Positions 7,965 through 15,768 of a DNA stretch of 64,000 nt are shown one piece after another (position 1 is the first letter of the stretch; each line of letters starts with the position of its first letter). The stretch spans positions 157,861 through 221,860 of the forward strand of contig NZ_RJQC01000003.1 of assembly GCF_003725415.1 (NCBI RefSeq), in the 5' to 3' direction. The translations under genes were made by a program, and so were the position numbers. The stretch is from Absicoccus porci (lineage in GTDB: Bacteria; Bacillota_I; Bacilli_A; Erysipelotrichales; Erysipelotrichaceae). The notes under the pieces were generated by a model. The model was given only the letters and a program-made list of their open reading frames with translations. It had not been told where the DNA came from and did not search any database.

Positions 7965-8741
7965 ATGAAACTGTTAGCCTCAAATTATGATGGAACATTG
8001 TGTTATGGAAAACACGTAATGGAAGAGGATAGCCAGGCAATCAGACAATGGCAAGCAAATGGAAATTTATTTACAATCGTAACGGGACGTGCAAAAGAAT
8101 CGTTGGATAAGTACTTAAAAAAAGATGGATTGTATCCAGATTATATTGTAACCAATAATGGTAGTGTGATTTTTGATAAAGATGGCAATGAAATTGAAAG
8201 TAATTTTTTAGATTATATAACAGCTTTGGATGTAATGTATATTGCGAAACAAACCGATGGGGTGGTTAGTTATGTGGTTAATGATGGTAGACATCGTCAT
8301 CGTATTATTGTAAATCCAAATATTCAAGATGTTCGTTATCCACATATGAAACCAGATTTAACCGAAGAAGAAGTCATGGATAAACAAGGTGGGTATTCTC
8401 AAATTGTTCTTTCTATGTCAAATCCAGATATGGCAAGTGCATTAGCAGAAGAATTAAATATTTTCTTTTCTGAGAATATTACGGCTTATGCCAATAATTA
8501 TTGTGTGGATGTGGTTCCAAAGGGAATTTCAAAAGGGACAGGTCTGGAATTTGTAACAAATTATTTGGATTTAGATGTAGATGATGTTTATGCGATTGGC
8601 AACTTAGAAAAAGATATACCAATGTTGGAATTTGCAGGAAACTCGTATGCATTTTTTACAGCTTTCGAAGAAATTAAAGCCGTATGTGATCATGAAGTGA
8701 TGTCCATTGCCGAAATGATCAAAGACATTGAAACAGAATAA
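7965..8741 (+). CDS. HAD-superfamily (Cof/IIB-type) protein, probably without phosphatase nucleophile
   Basis: The 258-residue protein has the layout of Cof-type HAD sugar-phosphate phosphatases: NYDGTL (7-12), IVTGR, a conserved Lys in KGISKGTG, and a C-terminal motif. The first Asp of DxDGT, the nucleophile in this superfamily, is replaced by Asn7. The metal-binding GDxxND motif is reduced to GNLEKD. Asp9 is kept. The ATG at 7965 is chosen because AAGGAG precedes it; the frame is open upstream to 7842 but runs through a terminator. It may be a binding or regulatory relic, or have altered chemistry. Its position upstream of cdaA gives no clear function. Confidence 0.75.
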   Translation: MKLLASNYDGTLCYGKHVMEEDSQAIRQWQANGNLFTIVTGRAKESLDKYLKKDGLYPDYIVTNNGSVIFDKDGNEIESNFLDYITALDVMYIAKQTDGVVSYVVNDGRHRHRIIVNPNIQDVRYPHMKPDLTEEEVMDKQGGYSQIVLSMSNPDMASALAEELNIFFSENITAYANNYCVDVVPKGISKGTGLEFVTNYLDLDVDDVYAIGNLEKDIPMLEFAGNSYAFFTAFEEIKAVCDHEVMSIAEMIKDIETE

Positions 8742-8767
8742 TACAATACATTAAGGGGGAATACGAT

Positions 8768-9697
8768 TTGAATGCTGCGATAGATGATATCACATTGATC
8801 ATTCGTTTGGTCTTAGATATTCTAGCGGTATGGGCATTGATATATTTAGGTTTACGATTATTTCGAAATAATTCACGTACTGTACAGATTTTAAAAGGAA
8901 TCTTAGTTATTCTAGTTATTAAAGGTATATCTGTAATGCTTGGGCTTCATGCTTTTAGTCATATCATGGATATATTCTTGCAGTGGGGTGTATTGGCTTT
9001 GATCATTGTGTTTCAACCAGAAATACGTGGGATGTTGGAACGATTGGGAAAGACGTCGGCTATGCACTTAACGAATGTGACGACGGAAGAAACCATTTCA
9101 ATGATCAATGAAATTGTCGATGCTTGTGAACAAATGTCAAAATCAAAGACAGGGGCTTTGATTACGATCCAACAAATCCAGGAATTAACCGATTATATCA
9201 ATACAGGAATTCGTATGGATTCGGTTGTATCGAGTGAATTATTAGGAACGATTTTCCAATATGGAACACCTATGCATGATGGGGCTGTCATCATTCAAGG
9301 AAATAAAATTGCTTGTGCAGCTGCTTATTTTCCACCAACCAGTAGAGATTTGCCAAGTAAATATGGTGCTCGGCATCGTGCGGCTGTAGGAATCAGTGAA
9401 ATTACGGACTCGATCACGATCGTGGTAAGTGAGGAAACAGGAGCTATTTCTCTTGCGGTCAACGGTCAATTGACACAATATCCAGTGGAAGGATTGCGTC
9501 GATATTTGTTGAATGTATTGGTTCCAAAAGAACCGGAATTATCGGATTCGCAATTGTTGCGTCGAACTGCGCATTCTTTGATCACACGGAATAAAACAGG
9601 ATCGGAAAAAGAAAAGAAAAAGAAAGTCGATGAACGAATTCAGCCGATTGAGATTGTCGATTTTTATAATACAGACCACGGAGGTAAAACAAAATGA
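8768..9697 (+). CDS. cdaA: Diadenylate cyclase CdaA (membrane-bound c-di-AMP synthase)
   Basis: CdaA condenses two ATP into c-di-AMP, a messenger controlling potassium and osmolyte uptake and wall homeostasis. Three N-terminal hydrophobic segments (about residues 10-90) anchor it. The catalytic DisA_N domain follows, with MHDGAVII and GARHRAAVG motifs intact. The start is TTG at 8768, preceded by AAGGGGG. A lysine-rich tail (about 280-295) follows the catalytic domain. It overlaps cdaR by 4 bases and is followed by glmM, the conserved Firmicutes arrangement in which CdaR and GlmM modulate cyclase activity. Confidence 0.95.
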   Translation: MNAAIDDITLIIRLVLDILAVWALIYLGLRLFRNNSRTVQILKGILVILVIKGISVMLGLHAFSHIMDIFLQWGVLALIIVFQPEIRGMLERLGKTSAMHLTNVTTEETISMINEIVDACEQMSKSKTGALITIQQIQELTDYINTGIRMDSVVSSELLGTIFQYGTPMHDGAVIIQGNKIACAAAYFPPTSRDLPSKYGARHRAAVGISEITDSITIVVSEETGAISLAVNGQLTQYPVEGLRRYLLNVLVPKEPELSDSQLLRRTAHSLITRNKTGSEKEKKKKVDERIQPIEIVDFYNTDHGGKTK

Positions 9698-10452
9698 TAG
9701 ATAATAATTCTCAACCTCCTATGGGTAAATTGCATTTGATTTATCGAATTGTACGATTGATATTCTCAAAATTAAGTAAAATGGTGGATCATATCATTTA
9801 TTCAAAGACGTGGGCTGCTTTGGTTTCTTTGGTAGCCGCTGTTATTATTTGTGTTTCTATTAATTATGATGTGATTGGTACCCAATTATTTAATGATCAA
9901 TCAACCACGGTACAAATAAATAGTGTAGAAGTGGATACATTATATGATTCAGAAAAATATGATCTAACGGGCGTACCGAGCACCGTTACGGTGATGTTGA
10001 CAGGTAAGGCTGCGGATATCCAAGTATTCCGTGCCAAAGGTGAGGTCAAAGTGATTTGTGATTTGCGAAAAAATCAAGAAGGGGATTCGGTCGTTCAATT
10101 GGAAGTGGATAATCTTCCTTCCGAATTGGATGCGAAAATAGAACCAGCTACCGTAACGGCTCATTTGGCAGAGCGGGTATCAAAGCGTTTTTCGGTTTCA
10201 GCGGAATTATATGCTTCCAATTCTTCCAAATGGAATACGCCTACTTTGGATACAAATAGTGTAACGATTTCAGGTACAGAGGAACAAATAGATACCATTC
10301 GTTCCGTGAAAGCTATCATTGATGCATCGAATCAAACGGGTGATTTTGAGACGAATGCAACTTTGGTTGCTTATGATTCGAAAGGCGAGACAGTAGATGT
10401 TCAAATTGAACCGTCAACCGTTAAAGCAGAAGTTAGCTTAAAGAATGAATAG
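9694..10452 (+). CDS. cdaR: CdaR-like YbbR-domain regulator of CdaA
   Basis: The 252-residue protein has a cytoplasmic N-terminal segment, one membrane span (about residues 31-50, AALVSLVAAVIICVSI) and an extracytoplasmic part with YbbR-type beta-rich repeats. In Bacillus and Listeria, CdaR binds CdaA and alters c-di-AMP production. Family members often carry three or four YbbR units; this one has room for about two. It is translationally coupled to cdaA (ATGA overlap) and ends just before glmM. Confidence 0.88.
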   Translation: MIDNNSQPPMGKLHLIYRIVRLIFSKLSKMVDHIIYSKTWAALVSLVAAVIICVSINYDVIGTQLFNDQSTTVQINSVEVDTLYDSEKYDLTGVPSTVTVMLTGKAADIQVFRAKGEVKVICDLRKNQEGDSVVQLEVDNLPSELDAKIEPATVTAHLAERVSKRFSVSAELYASNSSKWNTPTLDTNSVTISGTEEQIDTIRSVKAIIDASNQTGDFETNATLVAYDSKGETVDVQIEPSTVKAEVSLKNE

Positions 10453-10465
10453 AGGGAGTGCAGTA

Positions 10466-11803
10466 ATGGGAAAGTATTTTGGAACAGATGGAGTTCGTGG
10501 AAGAGCCAATGAAGGCTTAACATTGGATATATCAATCAAGATTGGACAATATCTTGGTTGGTATTATAGTAAAAGTGGTCGTCATGCACGTATTTTAATT
10601 GGTAAAGATACGCGTTTGTCTGGCGATATGTTTGAACTGGGATTGTCTGCTGGTGCTACAAGTATGGGGGCCCAAGTCTATTTGTTGGGCGTATGTCCCA
10701 CACCATCGATTAGTTATTTGATTCAAAAAGAACGTTTTGATTGCGGTATTATGGTTAGTGCTAGTCATAATCCTTACTATGATAATGGGATTAAAGTTTT
10801 TAATGATCGTGGCGAAAAGATGGAAGAATTCGTCTTACTGAAAATTGAAGATTATATGGATGGAAAAACACAATTACCATTGGCAACAGGTGATAAAATT
10901 GGTGAATTGATCGAATGGGAAGATGGTTTGGAAATCTATATGTCTTGGCTAAAAGAGACAGTTCCGGTTGATTTAACTGGTATGCATATTTGTGTGGATC
11001 TAGCGAATGGATCGGCTACGAGTACAGCGGCTGAAACCTTAGATGCGCTAGGTGCTACGGTCGAGGCTATCAATAACTCGCCAAATGGCATTAATATCAA
11101 CAACAAATGTGGATCTACACATCCGGAAGGTTTACAACGTATCATGACAGAAAATGATTATGATATTGGCTTAGCTTTTGATGGTGATGCGGATCGTCTA
11201 ATTATTTGTGACAGTGATGGTCGTTTGATGGATGGAGATTATATTTTATATATTTGTAGTCGCTATCTAAAATCAATCAACAAATTGAATAAAAATATGT
11301 GTGTTACGACCGTTATGGCTAACTTAGGACTTTACAAAGCATTGGATGCAAATAAAATTGATTACATTCAAACGCCAGTTGGTGATAAATATGTATTTGA
11401 AGAAATGCAGAATCATGATTATTGGATTGGTGGCGAACAAAGTGGTCACATTATTTTCTATGAACATGAAAAGACAGGTGATGGTTTATTTACCGCTTTA
11501 CAGATATTGATGGTCATGAAGGAAACGGGTAAAACGTTACAAGAATTAAGCGAAGGTTTGTTTATCTATCCACAATTGTTAGAGAATGTAGAAGTCAAAG
11601 ATAAAGAAAATGTTTTAAATGATGAAGCCTTGCAAAAAGTTATTCAAAGTGTTCAAGATGATTTAGGTGATGAAGGACGTATTCTTGTTCGTCCAAGTGG
11701 AACGGAACCATTGATTCGTGTCATGGTTGAAGCGAAAACGGATGAATTATGTAAAGAATATGTAGAACGTGTCGTTTCTTATATGCAGGAGCATGCGTTT
11801 TAA
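10466..11803 (+). CDS. glmM: Phosphoglucosamine mutase
   Basis: GlmM converts glucosamine-6-phosphate to glucosamine-1-phosphate on the way to UDP-GlcNAc and peptidoglycan. The protein opens with MGKYFGTDGVRG. The phosphoserine loop is SASHNP and the magnesium loop is DGDADR, with the phosphate-binding RPSGTEP near the end. I chose ATG 10466 over an in-frame ATG at 10445 because AGAGGGAG lies just before it and the family starts here. Length is 445 residues. It forms the third gene of the cdaA-cdaR-glmM operon. Confidence 0.96.
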   Translation: MGKYFGTDGVRGRANEGLTLDISIKIGQYLGWYYSKSGRHARILIGKDTRLSGDMFELGLSAGATSMGAQVYLLGVCPTPSISYLIQKERFDCGIMVSASHNPYYDNGIKVFNDRGEKMEEFVLLKIEDYMDGKTQLPLATGDKIGELIEWEDGLEIYMSWLKETVPVDLTGMHICVDLANGSATSTAAETLDALGATVEAINNSPNGININNKCGSTHPEGLQRIMTENDYDIGLAFDGDADRLIICDSDGRLMDGDYILYICSRYLKSINKLNKNMCVTTVMANLGLYKALDANKIDYIQTPVGDKYVFEEMQNHDYWIGGEQSGHIIFYEHEKTGDGLFTALQILMVMKETGKTLQELSEGLFIYPQLLENVEVKDKENVLNDEALQKVIQSVQDDLGDEGRILVRPSGTEPLIRVMVEAKTDELCKEYVERVVSYMQEHAF

Positions 11804-11818
11804 AAGGAGGGATGCATT

Positions 11819-12478
11819 TTGAAACGTGTAATATGTGTCGTAGAAGATGAAAAGGATCTGAATAATCTGGTGGCGCAATATTTACGTAAAGAAGGATATG
11901 AAGTTCGATCTTATTATACTTATGAAGAAGCGAATGCCCATGTAGCGGATGATGATGTTCATTTATGGATCTTAGATATCATGTTAGATGATAAATCCGG
12001 TTTTGATCTGATTGAAGAAATTCGTTTGCAGGGTCCAGAAATTCCGGTTATTTTCATGTCTGCACGTGATAAAGAATTTGATCGTATCATTGGCCTAGAA
12101 AAGGGTAGTGATGACTATATCACAAAGCCTTTTAGTCCAAAAGAATTGGTATTGCGAGTCAATAATATCATCAAGCGTGCGTATAAAGATGATAATAATC
12201 GAATCAGCATTGATGGATATGAACTGGATGAAGAACAACGTAAGATTTTTTATGAAAATCAAGAGATTGAATTGACGACAAAGGAATTTGATTTGTTGAT
12301 GATGTTTATTAAAAATAAAGGAATTGCTTTTAGTCGTGATAAAATCTTGGAAAATGTCTGGGATGAAAACTATTTTGGATCGGATCGTGTCGTCGATGAT
12401 ACGTTGCGTCGTTTGCGTAAGAAATTGCCAAATTTGAATATTCATACCATTTATGGATATGGTTATCGGTTAGGATAA
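11819..12478 (+). CDS. OmpR-family response regulator
   Basis: A two-domain regulator of 219 residues: a receiver (acidic residues Glu9, Asp10 and Glu11, phospho-acceptor Asp53 in LDIML, conserved Thr/Ser and Lys119-type FITKPF-like motif DYITKPF) and a C-terminal winged helix (ELTTKEFDLL ... VDDTLRRLRKKL ... TIYGYGYRLG). The start is TTG at 11819 behind AAAGGAGG. The histidine kinase begins one base after its stop, so the two form one operon. The stimulus and regulon cannot be read from the sequence. Confidence 0.93.
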   Translation: MKRVICVVEDEKDLNNLVAQYLRKEGYEVRSYYTYEEANAHVADDDVHLWILDIMLDDKSGFDLIEEIRLQGPEIPVIFMSARDKEFDRIIGLEKGSDDYITKPFSPKELVLRVNNIIKRAYKDDNNRISIDGYELDEEQRKIFYENQEIELTTKEFDLLMMFIKNKGIAFSRDKILENVWDENYFGSDRVVDDTLRRLRKKLPNLNIHTIYGYGYRLG

Positions 12479-12479
12479 G

Positions 12480-13910
12480 ATGAAAAAACTAACAGCAGGA
12501 TTTCGAAAGCTATCTTTGACCCAGCAGATCATCATGATCATTTTCTTGTTCATTGTTTTCTTTTTTGCGTTTTTCTTTCTTTTCTTAAGTGGCAATATTG
12601 ATCGTACCATTCGTCTACAAATGTATGATATGATGGAAAGCCGTCAAGAAGCGATCATTACCGTTTTGCAGTCGGATTCATCCGATGCTTTGAAACAGGA
12701 CTACTTTGATTTTTCTGTAGATAAATATCAAGTAAACTGCATCGTGAAAAAGGATAAAGTACAGGTATTAAATACGAAATTTCATGATAAGACAGTACCA
12801 GGACTTGCCAATACGATCGTTAAGGAATCACAGAAAGTCAAGAAAGATGGGGATGTCCAGCAGGGTGTATATCAATATGGTGGCAGGCTTTATTATTATC
12901 GCATTCGTTTGGTGAAAACAAATGAGGGCAATGCCATTTTAGCAAGCTATATGGATGATACGTATTCGCAATCGCTACGGTTTTCTTTGGTTGATTCGAC
13001 ATTTGATTTGACAATTTTTGCTTATTTTGCGATGCTGTTGATCATGATGATTTGGGTCTATTCAATCATTCATCCATTGAATCAGATCAAATACTATATC
13101 GAACAAGTAAAAATGGGAAAAGATGTTGAATTGCATGTTAATCGTGAAGATGAAATTGGTGAAGTAGCGGATGCATTGGTCAATATGAAAGATGAATTGA
13201 CGAAGCAAGAAAAAGCCAAAGAGGAAATGATTCATAACATCTCGCATGATTTGAAGACGCCAATCGCAACCATTAAATCATATGCAGAATCCATCAAGGA
13301 TGGAATTTATCCATATGGAACAATGGAAAAAAGTGTGGATGTGATCATTGATAATGCGCAACGATTGGAAGATAAAGTACATAATCTTTTATATTTGAAT
13401 CGAGTAGAGTATTTAATTACGAGTGATGCCGAAGGTGTCGTCACGAATATGAAAGATGTGGTAGAACAAGTTGTTTTGAATACGGCTGTTATTCGTAAAG
13501 ATATTGAGATCCAAACAGATATGGAAGAAGTTTTCTTTGATGGCTTGTTGGAGTCTTGGCGAGTGACCATTGAGAATATCATGGAAAATGCTTTTCGATA
13601 TGCGAAAACATATATTCGTATTGAATTGCACGAAGATGATCTAAAAATATCCAATGATGGACCAAAAATGGATGAAGATCGGATTGAAACGTTATTTCAT
13701 CCTTATGAAAAGGGTGAAGGCGGTCGTTTTGGTCTTGGTTTATCCATTGTTGATAAGGTCGTGAAAGCTAATCATTATTATGTGAAGGGATACAATACGG
13801 ATGATGGTGTTTGTTTTGAGATTTATCGGCCACATCCAAAAGTGAAGAAACAAACCAATCGTCGACGAAATTATCGGCAAAAGAACGATAAAGGAAATAA
13901 AAGAGGTTAA
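12480..13910 (+). CDS. Membrane sensor histidine kinase
   Basis: The kinase partner of the preceding regulator, 476 residues. Two membrane spans (about 17-38 and 178-198) flank an extracytoplasmic sensor of about 140 residues. A HAMP-like linker follows (IIHPLNQIKYYIEQVKMG), then the dimerisation box with His256 in NISHDLKTP and the ATP-binding domain (N-box IENIMENAFRYA, G-box GRFGLGLSIV). The C-terminus is basic. No catalytic motif is missing. A terminator and then an insertion sequence follow. Confidence 0.92.
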   Translation: MKKLTAGFRKLSLTQQIIMIIFLFIVFFFAFFFLFLSGNIDRTIRLQMYDMMESRQEAIITVLQSDSSDALKQDYFDFSVDKYQVNCIVKKDKVQVLNTKFHDKTVPGLANTIVKESQKVKKDGDVQQGVYQYGGRLYYYRIRLVKTNEGNAILASYMDDTYSQSLRFSLVDSTFDLTIFAYFAMLLIMMIWVYSIIHPLNQIKYYIEQVKMGKDVELHVNREDEIGEVADALVNMKDELTKQEKAKEEMIHNISHDLKTPIATIKSYAESIKDGIYPYGTMEKSVDVIIDNAQRLEDKVHNLLYLNRVEYLITSDAEGVVTNMKDVVEQVVLNTAVIRKDIEIQTDMEEVFFDGLLESWRVTIENIMENAFRYAKTYIRIELHEDDLKISNDGPKMDEDRIETLFHPYEKGEGGRFGLGLSIVDKVVKANHYYVKGYNTDDGVCFEIYRPHPKVKKQTNRRRNYRQKNDKGNKRG

Positions 13911-13952
13911 AAAGGATGAATACTTCATATTTTGAAGATTCATCTTTTTTTA
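13911..13952 (+). terminator. Terminator of the two-component operon
   Basis: Long hairpin with arms GGATGAAT-a-CTTCA and TGAAG-ATTCATC, one bulged base, followed by seven T residues. Confidence 0.85.
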
Positions 13953-14009
13953 TGTGAGAGGGGGGGTGCGGACAAATTCTTGGACCGACGATGACAGGGA
14001 GGAAGAAAA

Positions 14010-15152
14010 ATGTCGTTTACGGAGGAAGAAAAAAAGAAAGCACTTCAATTGTATGATGAAACTGGATCGATAGCTAAGGTAATTCATAAACTCGGATATC
14101 CAAGCAGACAAAATATGTATACTTGGATCAAGAATCGAGATATCGAAAAGAAACGCAAGAAATATGATGCTACAGATTCACCAGGGCACAGGCATCATCC
14201 ATCATTAGAAATAAAACTTGAAATACTTCACCGTTGCTTTGAAGAAGGAGAAGACATAAAATCAATATCAGAAGAATACGGATATTCAAGGACGAGTATT
14301 TATAGTTGGAGAAAGCTGTATTTATCTGGAGGTGCAGCGGCGATAATGAATAAAAAGAAAGATTTGCCAAGAGGAACTTTGATCGTTAATGAAGATGCTG
14401 ATAAGGGTTCCGATAATAATATTGAACTGGCAGCTAAGATAAGAGATCTGGAGCTAGAAAACGATATATTAAGACAGACAATAGAAATATTAAAAAAAGA
14501 TCAGGGCATCGATCTGTTAAGACTGAAAAACGCAGAGAAGACAATGATAATCGATGCCCTAAGGAATAAATATGCATTGTCCCTGCTTCTTGCAAAACTT
14601 CAGATATCCAAGAGCAGTTACTTTTATCAGCACAAGATACAACAATCACCTTATAAATATGAGGCAATAAAGGTAAAAATTATTAAATTATTCAAAGAAA
14701 ACAAGGAAAGATACGGTTATAGAAGGATCCATTCACTACTGAGAAAAGATAATATCATTGTATCTGAAAAAATAGTAAGACAAATCATGAAAGATAATAA
14801 TCTAGTAGTAAAAGTCAGAAAACACAAGAAGTATAGCTCCTATCAAGGAGAAATAGGTGAAGCGGCAGAGAATATTATCAATAGAGATTTTCATTCAGAA
14901 AAACCCAGTGAAAAGGTGCTGACAGATATCACAGAATTCTCAATACCTGCAGGAAAAGTATATCTTTCACCAATAGTAGACTGTTTTGATGGAATGATAC
15001 CAAGTTGGACAGTAAGTACCAACCCTAATGCAGATTTGGTCAATAGCATGTTGGATGATTATCATTCTAAGCTAAAAGAAGATGAGAAACCAATAGTTCA
15101 TAGCGATCGGGGGGGTGTCATTACCGATGGCCTGGATGGATTAATAGAATGA
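14010..15152 (+). pseudogene. IS3-family transposase, N-terminal part, truncated by a frameshift
   Basis: The 380-residue product has two helix-turn-helix regions (about 1-45 and 65-115), a leucine-rich coiled segment (about 145-175), and the rve integrase core with Asp306 (TDITEF) and Asp366 (HSDRG). It stops soon after HSDRGG. Removing two bases near 15116-15118 restores HSDRGGHYRWPGWINRM and joins it to the frame at 15149, giving about 461 residues. The third catalytic residue (Glu) lies in the downstream piece, so this protein alone should be inactive. Confidence 0.85.
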
Positions 15153-15397
15153 ATAAGTATGGATATACCAGAAGCATGTCTAAGAAAGGTTGCTCACCGG
15201 ATAATTCGGCATGTGAAGGATTCTTTGGCAGGATGAAGAATGAGATGTTTTATGGCCGAAATTTTGTTGGTGTAACAATTGAAACGTTTGTAGAGATTAT
15301 CAATGATTATATCATATGGTACAATACCAAAAGAATAAAGGCATCGTTGGGCTATTTGAGCCCTATGGAGTACAGGCAAAGTCTGGGACTAATTTGA
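15149..15397 (+). pseudogene. IS3-family transposase, C-terminal fragment
   Basis: The 82-residue fragment carries the end of the DDE core, including the catalytic Glu in NSACEGFFGRMKNE, and the usual tail YNTKRIKASLGYLSPMEYR. It is out of frame with the upstream part by a 2-base insertion. Its ATG is an internal methionine of the parent protein and has no ribosome site. Confidence 0.85.
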
Positions 15398-15470
15398 AAT
15401 AACAAGGTCCAAGAATTTGTCCGCACCCCCAACCCGTTTTAGGAAAAAAAAGATTCTAATTGAATGAAAG

Positions 15471-15505
15471 AAGGCATTCTGAATCATTGTCAGAATGCTT
15501 TTTTT
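15471..15505 (+). terminator. Intrinsic terminator upstream of thrS
   Basis: Perfect 9-bp stem GCATTCTGA / TCAGAATGC with a 7-base loop and a T-run. The T-run merges into the -35 box of the thrS promoter. Before the insertion element arrived it would have been a second terminator behind the histidine kinase gene. Confidence 0.85.
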
Positions 15506-15532
15506 GACAACTGTTTTATGCAGTATTATAAT
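15504..15532 (+). promoter_or_regulatory. thrS promoter
   Basis: Consensus TTGACA (15504-15509) and TATAAT (15527-15532) with a 17-base spacer. Predicted transcription start is near 15539. Confidence 0.9.
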
Positions 15533-15538
15533 GAATCC

Positions 15539-15751
15539 ATCAATGATGAAAAGGACATGAATAGAAGTCATGCAATTCAGAGAGAAGAATGGTTGGTGTG
15601 AATTCTTTGCGCAGATTTTTATTTACTCCCTTGGAGTTGCCCTCGAAAGAGTGTGCCGTAAGTTGGCGTTAACAACACACAAGGTGTACAGATTTTTCTG
15701 TAAATTAAGGTGGTACCGCGTTCACAACGTCCTTATTCAGGGCGTTTTTTT
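15539..15751 (+). promoter_or_regulatory. T-box riboswitch (threonyl-tRNA sensing leader of thrS)
   Basis: The leader has the T-box signatures: the stem I AGAGAG element with GGTTGGTGTGAA (about 15575-15605), and the antiterminator sequence AAGGTGGTACCGCG (15707-15720), which pairs with the acceptor end of uncharged tRNA. The competing terminator AACGTCC / GGGCGTT with a T-run lies at 15726-15751. A likely specifier codon is ACT (Thr) at 15625-15627, in the usual place before CTTGGAGTT; this position is inferred. Uncharged tRNA-Thr would allow read-through into thrS. Confidence 0.93.
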
Positions 15752-15768
15752 ATTTAGGAGGAAACAAA

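Larger units (their letters stand above)
13962..15430 (+). mobile_element. IS3-type insertion sequence (1469 bp) with a damaged transposase
   Basis: Perfect 25-bp terminal inverted repeats lie at 13962-13986 and 15406-15430, starting GGGGGTGCGGAC and ending with its complement. Between them lies an rve/DDE transposase of IS3-family type split into two reading frames. No direct repeat is seen next to the ends (left AGG, right AAC), so the target duplication has decayed, is absent, or the true ends lie within the G/C tips. The element sits between the terminator of the two-component operon and the thrS leader, so it interrupts no gene. Confidence 0.88.
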
